This document shows, one piece after another, positions 31,708 to 37,597 of a stretch of DNA of 37,597 bases (its first letter is position 1; the number at the start of each line of letters is the position of its first letter). Origin of the DNA: a virus; IMG/VR virus record IMGVR_UViG_3300032093_014002, positions 1 through 37,597 of that record. One strand, 5' to 3'. The notes below the pieces were generated by a model, which ran no database searches, was not told the origin of the DNA, and saw nothing but the letters and a program-made list of their open reading frames with translations. The position numbers and the translations under genes were made by a program.

Positions 31708-33145
31708 GGTGCACCTTCGCAAGATCAATGAGACTTATCTCAGGGTCGAAGCCGAGCCGTCAGTAGTACAGGAGCTGTCGGACCAACTAACGTTTGAAGT
31801 TCCCGGCGCGAAGTTTATGCCGGCCGTCCGCAACAGGTTCTGGGATGGAAAGATTCGCCTGCTCAACGCGCTCACCGCGATCACGTACGCCGGACTGGTC
31901 GAGGAGATCAGGAAGTTCTGCAAAGCTCGCGACTACGAGTTCAGCGTCGACGACAGCTTTAAGCCAACCAAAAAGATCGACGAAGCGGAGACGATAGAGT
32001 TCCTCAAGTCTCTCAACTTAACCATGAAGCCGAGGGGCTATCAGGTCGAAGCCTTCATGCGCGCGGTCAACAGCGACCGAGGAGTGTTCCTCTCGCCGAC
32101 CGCGTCGGGCAAGTCGTTCATCATCTATCTCATCACTAGGTACTACAATGCGCGCACTCTTATCATCGTACCAACTACTTCTCTTGTTTCTCAGCTTGCC
32201 TCTGATTTTGCTGACTATGGCTTCGACTCTTCCACTAACGTTCATAGTGTATTCTCTGGACAGGACAAACGCTCGCCTAAGCCAATCACCATCTCAACTT
32301 GGCAGAGCATATACAAACTACCTAAGGGTTATTTCGAAGACTATGACTTGATCATAGGCGACGAGGCGCACCAGTTCAAGGCTAAGTCGCTGACTACCAT
32401 CATGGAGAAGATGGAGAACACGAAGTACAGGTTCGGGTTCACCGGTACTCTCGACGGCTCGCTGACGAATGAGATCACGCTGACCGGACTCTTCGGTCCA
32501 GTCCACAGGGTAACCACCACCAAGTCCCTGATGGACGACGGGAAGGTCGCGAAGCTCAGCATCAAGGTCATCATACTGAAGCACAAGAAGGAAGACAGGA
32601 AGCTCATCTCAAAGGCCAACTATCAGGACGAGGTGGACTGGATAGTCTCAAACCCCGTGAGAAACAAGTTTTTGAGAAACCTCACGCTCTCAGCCGAGGG
32701 CAACACACTTTTATTGTTCCAGTTTGTTGACAAACACGGTAAACTGTTGTATGATAGCATTAAGTCGAAAGATCCGAACAGAAAGGTGTTCTTCATACAT
32801 GGCGGAGTCGACGCAGAAGACCGAGAGAACGTCAGAAGAATCGTTGAGAGCGAGTCTAACGCTGTTATCGTGGCTAGCTTTGGCACCTTTTCTACCGGCA
32901 TTAACATTCGCAACCTTCACAACATCGTACTTGCTTCTCCGTCAAAGTCAAGGATAAGGCTGCTGCAGTCGATAGGTCGAGGCCTTCGACTCTCAGACAC
33001 CAAAGACTCGGTGACGGTGTACGACGTAGGCGACGACCTTCGCCACGGCGACAGAACCAACTACACGCTCCAGCACTTGACCGAGCGCATGGAGATCTAC
33101 AACTCCGAAGACTTTGACTATAAAATATACACGGTGGATTTATGA
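31700..33145 (+). CDS. uvsW: Recombination DNA/RNA helicase UvsW
   Basis: A 481-residue SF2 helicase (T4 UvsW is about 500). Motif I is SPTASGKSF, motif II GDEAHQF, motif III FTGTL, and motif VI QSIGRGLR. The N-terminal DNA-binding domain includes KFMPAVRNRFWDGKIRLLNA. The frame is open upstream to a TTG at 31682. I choose GTG 31700 because VDKVHL then aligns with the T4 start MDIKVHF. GTG 31709, preceded by AAGGTGG, is the alternative. UvsW unwinds R-loops and branched DNA and switches off origin-dependent replication. A consensus promoter lies inside the gene at 32727-32755. Confidence 0.94.
   Translation: MDKVHLRKINETYLRVEAEPSVVQELSDQLTFEVPGAKFMPAVRNRFWDGKIRLLNALTAITYAGLVEEIRKFCKARDYEFSVDDSFKPTKKIDEAETIEFLKSLNLTMKPRGYQVEAFMRAVNSDRGVFLSPTASGKSFIIYLITRYYNARTLIIVPTTSLVSQLASDFADYGFDSSTNVHSVFSGQDKRSPKPITISTWQSIYKLPKGYFEDYDLIIGDEAHQFKAKSLTTIMEKMENTKYRFGFTGTLDGSLTNEITLTGLFGPVHRVTTTKSLMDDGKVAKLSIKVIILKHKKEDRKLISKANYQDEVDWIVSNPVRNKFLRNLTLSAEGNTLLLFQFVDKHGKLLYDSIKSKDPNRKVFFIHGGVDAEDRENVRRIVESESNAVIVASFGTFSTGINIRNLHNIVLASPSKSRIRLLQSIGRGLRLSDTKDSVTVYDVGDDLRHGDRTNYTLQHLTERMEIYNSEDFDYKIYTVDL
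32727..32755 (+). promoter_or_regulatory. Internal sigma70-type promoter within uvsW
   Basis: TTGACA (32727-32732), a 17-base spacer and TATGAT (32750-32755). The spacing is optimal and only one -10 base deviates. Codons here (TTA, TTG, AAA, TAT, GAT) are unlike the surrounding gene, consistent with selection on the DNA. It would express gp55, gp47 and gp46 separately from uvsW. Confidence 0.5.
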
Positions 33146-33708
33146 ATAAGCCAGTGCCTAAACACTACGTCGACAACAAGAAGTTCTTTACGGAGATCAT
33201 ACACTACAAGCAGCGCGTGCTCGAGGCCAAGGAGCGCGGCGATGAGAAGCCGCGGATCCCACCGTACATAGGTGAGTGTCTGTATAAGATCGCGTTTCGC
33301 CTGTCGCTCAAACCAAACTTCGTGAACTACACCTTTCGCGAGGACATGGTGGCCGACGGGCTTGAGAAGTGCATCGCGTACTTCGACAACTTCGATCCTG
33401 AGAAGTCGAGCAACCCGTTCGCCTACTTCACACAGATCATCTACTACGCGTTCCTCGCGAGGATCAACGGTGAGAAGAAGCACCTATACATAAAGCAGAA
33501 GACGCTTGAGAACTTCTACTTCGAGGGTATGCTCGCTGAGCAGGGCATGGACGGCGACGAGCGCGCGGTGAACGTCGACCTCGACAACGAGTACATGAAG
33601 AACTTGGTCTCCACCTACGACAAGAAGCAGGAGGAGAAGAAGGCTAAGATCAAGGCGAAGAAGACCGCCGGCAACCTAGATAAGTACTTTGGTGAGTTAC
33701 CTGAATGA
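33142..33708 (+). CDS. gp55: Late transcription sigma factor gp55
   Basis: A 188-residue protein (T4 gp55 is 185). The sequence HYVDNKKFFTEIIHYKQRVL, then PPYIGECLYKIAFRLSLKPN, FREDMVADGLEKCIAYFDNF and NPFAYFTQIIYYAFLARIN matches the region-2-like core that binds polymerase and reads the TATAAATA -10 element. The C-terminal part is Lys-rich (KKQEEKKAKIKAKK). The ATG overlaps the uvsW stop and its stop overlaps gp47 (ATGA), so the operon is coupled. Its predicted targets are the NATAAATA boxes in this window. Confidence 0.93.
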   Translation: MNKPVPKHYVDNKKFFTEIIHYKQRVLEAKERGDEKPRIPPYIGECLYKIAFRLSLKPNFVNYTFREDMVADGLEKCIAYFDNFDPEKSSNPFAYFTQIIYYAFLARINGEKKHLYIKQKTLENFYFEGMLAEQGMDGDERAVNVDLDNEYMKNLVSTYDKKQEEKKAKIKAKKTAGNLDKYFGELPE

Positions 33709-34775
33709 AGATCGCACTTATAACGGACACACACTGGGGAATCAGAAACGATTCTCCGGTGATGCTGAGCCAGATGAAGAAGTTTTTAGATGAAGTTTTC
33801 TTTCCTACGATCGATAGTCAAGATATCTATACTGTTATCCATCTGGGGGATCTTGTTGATCGCCGCAAGTACATTAATTATGTGACGGCGAAGCGCCTGC
33901 GCGACGACTTCCTTGAGCCACTTCGCCGACGCAACATCGACGTGCACATCATCGCCGGCAACCACGATACGTACTTCAAGAACACGAACGACATCAACAG
34001 TCTTCGTGAGCTGCTTGATCGTAAGTATCCCAACATCAACATATACGACAACGTTGCAGCGGAGATGATCTTCGCGGATAAGACCAAGATATTCATGCTG
34101 CCGTGGATCTGCGACGAGAATCGCGATCAGTGCATGAAGGCGATCGACGAGACCAACGCCCCGATACTGATGGGGCACTTGGAGCTCAACGGATTTGAGA
34201 TGTACAGGGGACAGGTGAATGAACACGGCGATGATCCTAAGATCTTTGATAAGTTCGATCTCGTATGCTCTGGGCATTATCATACTCGCTCCTCTCGCTC
34301 TAACATTCACTACCTTGGCACTCCTGCTCAATACACTTGGTCTGATTACGGAGACACTAAGGGCTTTTATGTGCTGGATACGGAAACTCGAGGGTTGACA
34401 TTTATCGAAAACCCGTATAAGATATTCTTTAAGTTTCACTACGACGACATCAACAAGCAGATGGACGAGGTCTTGGTGTTCGACGCCGCGCAGTACAAGG
34501 ATACGTACGTCAAGGTGATCGTCAAGAACAAGACCAACCCGTACTGGTTCGACCTTGTGATCGATAAGATCGAGAAGTCCGGACCCGCCGACATCCAGAT
34601 CGTCGAGGATCACTTCAACCTGAACCTTGAGGACGACAACGACATCGTCAACGAGGCTGAGGACACCATCACCATCATACGCAAGTTCGTCGACTCGATG
34701 AACGTGAACACCGATAAGAAGCGCGTTGAAAACATCATCCAGTCACTATACATTGAAGCGCACGAGATAGAATGA
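33705..34775 (+). CDS. gp47: Recombination endonuclease subunit gp47 (Mre11-like)
   Basis: A 356-residue calcineurin-like phosphoesterase (T4 gp47 is 339). Metal-binding motifs in order are LITDTHWG (D8, H10), HLGDLVDRR, AGNHD, GHLELNG and SGHYHTR. With gp46 it forms the Mre11/Rad50-type complex that resects DNA ends for recombination-dependent replication. Two stretches (about 33776-33890 and 34250-34430) use T-ending codons unlike the rest. The second holds an internal promoter-like sequence. The stop overlaps the gp46 ATG. Confidence 0.96.
   Translation: MKIALITDTHWGIRNDSPVMLSQMKKFLDEVFFPTIDSQDIYTVIHLGDLVDRRKYINYVTAKRLRDDFLEPLRRRNIDVHIIAGNHDTYFKNTNDINSLRELLDRKYPNINIYDNVAAEMIFADKTKIFMLPWICDENRDQCMKAIDETNAPILMGHLELNGFEMYRGQVNEHGDDPKIFDKFDLVCSGHYHTRSSRSNIHYLGTPAQYTWSDYGDTKGFYVLDTETRGLTFIENPYKIFFKFHYDDINKQMDEVLVFDAAQYKDTYVKVIVKNKTNPYWFDLVIDKIEKSGPADIQIVEDHFNLNLEDDNDIVNEAEDTITIIRKFVDSMNVNTDKKRVENIIQSLYIEAHEIE
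34395..34423 (+). promoter_or_regulatory. Internal sigma70-type promoter within gp47
   Basis: TTGACA (34395-34400), a 17-base spacer and TAAGAT (34418-34423). By eye 21 of 29 bases match the promoter at 30027-30055, including TTGACATTT, AAAAC and ATAAGAT. It would direct transcription into gp46 and beyond. Confidence 0.5.
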
Positions 34776-36487
34776 TCTACTTCAAAGCAATCCGTTGGAA
34801 GAACTTCTTATCAACAGGAAACGCTTTCACCGAGCTGAAGTTGAACCAGTCGGACACCACACTCATCGTAGGTGAGAACGGTGCCGGCAAGTCGACGCTG
34901 CTCGATGCATTGTCGTTTGTACTGTACAACAAGCCATTCCGCAAAGTCAACAAGTCTCAGCTGATGAACTCGATCAACAAGAAAGATACGTTGGTTGAGA
35001 TCGACTTCGACATTGGGTCGAACCGATACCACATCAAGCGCGGCATGAAGCCGAACGTCTTCGAGGTTCACCAGAACGGTAAGCTGCTCAACCAAGAGGC
35101 GGCGGACCGCGACTATCAGACTGTGCTTGAGAAGCAGATCCTAAAGCTGAATCACAAGAGCTTCTGTCAAGTCGTGGTGCTCGGCTCAGCCTCGTTCGTC
35201 CCGTTCATGGAGCTTCCCGCCGGTCAGCGGCGCGAGGTGATCGAAGACTTGCTCGACATCCAGATATTCTCGGTGATGAACTCACTGCTCAGGGAAAAGA
35301 TCTCAGGCAACAACGCCGCGATCACCAAGGTCGAGTACGAATGCGACCTGACGTCTGAGAAGATCAAGATGCAGACGCAGATCATCGAGAGCACGAAGCT
35401 TCTCAACGACACATACGTGGCGAAGCTCAAGGAAGAGCTAAATAAGAACACAGACAGGATAGAGGAGGAGCGCGATGCTGTTAAGCGACTCAGCGAGAAA
35501 GCAGTATCCCTTAAAGCCGAGATCGAAGACCAAGAGTCGATCGGCGAGCGTCAAAAAAAGCTACAACGACTCGAGGTACAACTCGCTGATAAAGTTGCCA
35601 AACTCACGGCTGACATCGAGTTCTTTTCTTCACACGATAGCTGTCCTACATGCAAGCAGGACATTGACCATACCTTTAAGTGTGAGACTGTCGGTGATAA
35701 ACAGGGCCAAGTTCAAGAAACACGGGACGCAATCGATAAACTACAAGTGGAGATCACGCGAGTTCTTGATAGGCTACAATCCATCGCACGGGTGGCTGCT
35801 GACATTAATTCCGTGAACATCGAAGTCATCACCAAGAACAACACGATCAGCAATTTGATCGACCAGTGCAAGTCGCTCGCGGCTAAGATCAAGGAGACTC
35901 AGGAGTACAACGATAAGCTCGTGATCGACGACGGCGTCATGAAGGAGCTCGAGAGAACGCTCGGTAGACTCTCCGACGACAAGGCCGAGCTGCTGCGCGA
36001 CAAAGACGCCCTCAACGTCGCGTCGATCATCCTCAAAGATACCGGCATCAAGGCTAAGATCATCAAGCAGTACGTGCCGGTCATCAACCGACTCATCAAC
36101 AAGTACCTGTCGGCGATGGACTTCTTCGTCAACTTCGAGATGGATGAGAACTTCGAGGAGAAGATCAAGTCGCGATTCCGCGATGAGTTCTCATACGCAT
36201 CGTTCTCAGAGGGCGAGAAGATGAGGATCAATCTGGCGATCCTATTCACGTGGCGGGCGATCGCCAGACTCCGCAACAGCGCGTCGACGAATCTACTGAT
36301 CATGGACGAGGTGCTCGACGGGTCGCTCGACTCCAACGGCACCGATGAGTTCCTCAAGATAATCAGCAACCTGACGCTCGACACCAACACCTTCATCATC
36401 AGCCACAAAGTGGATCAGATGGTGGATAAGTTCGCCAACGTCATCAAGTTTGAGAAGCACAAGAACTTCAGTAGGATAGCGGCGTGA
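34772..36487 (+). CDS. gp46: Recombination endonuclease subunit gp46 (Rad50-like ATPase)
   Basis: A 571-residue SMC-type ATPase (T4 gp46 is 560). Walker A is GENGAGKST (34-42). A coiled coil follows to a zinc hook CPTC (C291, C294), and a second coiled coil leads to the signature FSEGEKMR (about 478-485) and Walker B LLIMDEVLDG (D512, E513). It dimerises through the hook and drives gp47 nuclease. Start and stop overlap neighbours (ATGA and GTGA). The zinc-hook region (35560-35800) shows a codon-use shift. Confidence 0.96.
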   Translation: MIYFKAIRWKNFLSTGNAFTELKLNQSDTTLIVGENGAGKSTLLDALSFVLYNKPFRKVNKSQLMNSINKKDTLVEIDFDIGSNRYHIKRGMKPNVFEVHQNGKLLNQEAADRDYQTVLEKQILKLNHKSFCQVVVLGSASFVPFMELPAGQRREVIEDLLDIQIFSVMNSLLREKISGNNAAITKVEYECDLTSEKIKMQTQIIESTKLLNDTYVAKLKEELNKNTDRIEEERDAVKRLSEKAVSLKAEIEDQESIGERQKKLQRLEVQLADKVAKLTADIEFFSSHDSCPTCKQDIDHTFKCETVGDKQGQVQETRDAIDKLQVEITRVLDRLQSIARVAADINSVNIEVITKNNTISNLIDQCKSLAAKIKETQEYNDKLVIDDGVMKELERTLGRLSDDKAELLRDKDALNVASIILKDTGIKAKIIKQYVPVINRLINKYLSAMDFFVNFEMDENFEEKIKSRFRDEFSYASFSEGEKMRINLAILFTWRAIARLRNSASTNLLIMDEVLDGSLDSNGTDEFLKIISNLTLDTNTFIISHKVDQMVDKFANVIKFEKHKNFSRIAA

Positions 36488-37125
36488 CCAAGAAGCAATA
36501 TCTTAACAACTTTCATTCAACTGAACTCGCTGATAAGATAAAGAAACTTTACAGCTGCGAGTTGATCACACACGATCAATATATGAATATGAATCCTAGA
36601 AAAAGTTTAATTTATCAGTATTTTACTATTGACACTTTCTACTATTTGGATATGATATTTGACAATGAAGACTACGACTATTACGATATAGGTTGTGGTG
36701 ATAATTTTTTTAAGAAAATTTATAGCGACAAGTTTAATGTAATAGGTATAGATACTAATGATGATGCTGATCTTCACTGTACCTTTGAAGAATTTTTGAG
36801 TAAGAATAGAAACAAAGTCGATAGAGCCTTTGCCATCAACTCTCTGCATTTTGTACCATTTGAAAGAATAAAAGATAGAATCATAGAATACATATCAATG
36901 TTCAAGAAAGATGGTAAAGGGCTAATCACGTTCAATATAGGTATGATGAATAGGCTTAATAAAGTTCATCAGACTAAATACGTATTCGTTGAAGCGATGC
37001 AGAGTTTAAAGAATGATCTAAAAGATAAAGTCGACTTCTTCTTCGTTGAAATAAGCGATGAAGGAGCGAACGGAATCGACGGTACCACTAAGATATGCTT
37101 CAAAGTTTTAGAAGAGATTGAATGA
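36484..37125 (+). CDS. Methyltransferase-like protein, AT-rich
   Basis: A 213-residue protein read from a GTG that overlaps the gp46 stop. The sequence YDIGCGDNFFKKIY (67-80) resembles methyltransferase motif I, with D90 in IGIDT as the probable ribose-binding acid and DRAFAINSLHFVPF (113-126) like motif IV. It is shaped like the methyltransferase at 824 (similar length and motif order). The gene is much more AT-rich than everything around it, with AAA, TTT, TAT and GAT codons throughout, suggesting recent transfer into the operon. An internal promoter match lies at 36629-36656. The substrate is unknown. Confidence 0.65.
   Translation: MTKKQYLNNFHSTELADKIKKLYSCELITHDQYMNMNPRKSLIYQYFTIDTFYYLDMIFDNEDYDYYDIGCGDNFFKKIYSDKFNVIGIDTNDDADLHCTFEEFLSKNRNKVDRAFAINSLHFVPFERIKDRIIEYISMFKKDGKGLITFNIGMMNRLNKVHQTKYVFVEAMQSLKNDLKDKVDFFFVEISDEGANGIDGTTKICFKVLEEIE
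36629..36656 (+). promoter_or_regulatory. Promoter-like sequence inside the AT-rich methyltransferase gene
   Basis: TTGACA (36629-36634), a 16-base spacer and TATGAT (36651-36656). The preceding bases CTA and following CTTTCTA resemble the 30024-30040 promoter. It could express the deformylase gene. High AT content of the gene makes chance matches more likely. Confidence 0.35.
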
Positions 37126-37126
37126 T

Positions 37127-37597
37127 ATGACAGAGATCGTAAAGTTTCCTAACCCCATACTAAGGATGCCGACGCGCCAGTTCAACTTCGTCAACCCAGA
37201 AGTTGATCCACATGAGCTCGTGCAGGAGATGCTTCAAGTTATGAACGACAACAAGGGTATAGGTCTGTCGGCGAATCAGATCGGCTACAACCTACGCGTA
37301 TTTGTGATGCGCGGTTTAGAACAGAACTACGCCTGCTTCAACCCAAAGATCGTGAGCTTCGGCGAAGGCACGAACGTTCTTGAAGAGGGATGCCTATCTT
37401 TTCCCGGTCTGAACGTAAAGATCAAGCGATTCAACAGCCTGCGCCTAAGGTTCCAGACCGCGTCAGGCGACGTGGATACGATCAACGTTTCAGGTCTGAC
37501 GGCCCGTGTCGTGCAGCACGAGATCGACCATCTAGATGGATACGAGTTCTTCAATCGCGCGAATAAGTTTCATCGCGACAAAGCGTTCAAGAAGCAG
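37127..37597 (+). CDS. def: Peptide deformylase, cut by window edge
   Basis: An open frame of 157 codons from the ATG at 37127 (1 base after the preceding stop) to the window end without a stop. All three deformylase motifs are present: GIGLSANQIG (motif I), EGCLSFP (motif II, metal-binding Cys) and QHEIDHLDG (motif III, HExxH-type metal site with catalytic Glu). It removes the formyl group from new N-terminal methionines. Phage copies are known in marine T4-like phages, where they may support fast processing of host or phage proteins. Only a short C-terminal tail is missing. Confidence 0.94.
   Translation, partial: MTEIVKFPNPILRMPTRQFNFVNPEVDPHELVQEMLQVMNDNKGIGLSANQIGYNLRVFVMRGLEQNYACFNPKIVSFGEGTNVLEEGCLSFPGLNVKIKRFNSLRLRFQTASGDVDTINVSGLTARVVQHEIDHLDGYEFFNRANKFHRDKAFKKQ

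Noticed and set aside
33786-34613. Minus-strand open frame of 275 codons inside gp47
   Set aside because: It is a shadow of gp47, which has clear metal-binding motifs. It has no ribosome-binding site or recognisable domain.

Overview
The window is part of the genome of a T4-like tailed phage (contractile-tail myovirus) of the marine/environmental branch that includes cyanophages, pelagiphages and some rhizobial phages. The evidence is an ordered set of T4 structural and recombination genes (13-14-15-16-17-18-19-20-67-21-22-23, then 3-uvsY-uvsW-55-47-46) at close to T4 lengths, repeated NATAAATA late-promoter boxes, and a gp55 late sigma factor in the same window. Base composition looks near 50% GC by eye, so a low-GC Pelagibacter host is unlikely. 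There are no photosynthesis genes here. The tricarboxylate-type transporter genes suggest a proteobacterial host, perhaps an alphaproteobacterium. That host call is inference.

Layout. (1) 1-123: start of a gene leaving the window on the minus strand, facing an AT-rich divergent promoter. (2) 208-5344: an accessory operon of six nearly contiguous genes, in order a sulfotransferase-like protein, a methyltransferase, the TctA permease, a 2-oxoglutarate/Fe(II) oxygenase, a TctC/Bug-type solute-binding protein and a second sulfotransferase-like paralogue. There is no tctB. (3) 5380-13673: adsorption and lysis module, with a small virion protein, two collagen-repeat fibres, a small beta protein, a triple-LamG fibre, a GH19 endolysin and a PAAR spike tip. 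(4) 13703-28155: neck, terminase, sheath, tube, portal, scaffold, protease and capsid genes, split into late transcription units by NATAAATA boxes and closed by a strong hairpin terminator after gp23. (5) 28212-29943, minus strand: a Tat-signal small protein, an unknown protein, and a split radical-SAM plus SPASM-like pair. (6) 30085-31254: small genes and a gp3-like tail protein. (7) 31273-37597: a translationally coupled recombination/transcription operon (uvsY, uvsW, gp55, gp47, gp46) ending in a methyltransferase and a peptide deformylase cut by the window edge.

How it fits together. Consensus sigma70-type promoters (TTGACA plus a good -10) precede the accessory operon, the 30085 leader genes and the minus-strand 28933 gene. 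Further matches lie inside uvsW, gp47 and the terminal methyltransferase gene, so early expression probably uses host polymerase. gp55 made from the right-hand operon would then direct polymerase to the NATAAATA boxes ahead of the virion genes. The features most worth following up are the transporter/oxygenase operon, the split radical-SAM/SPASM pair, the modular 661-residue scaffold-region protein with an EF-hand-like loop, the extra domain in the gp13 neck protein, and codon-usage islands, two of which coincide with internal promoters.
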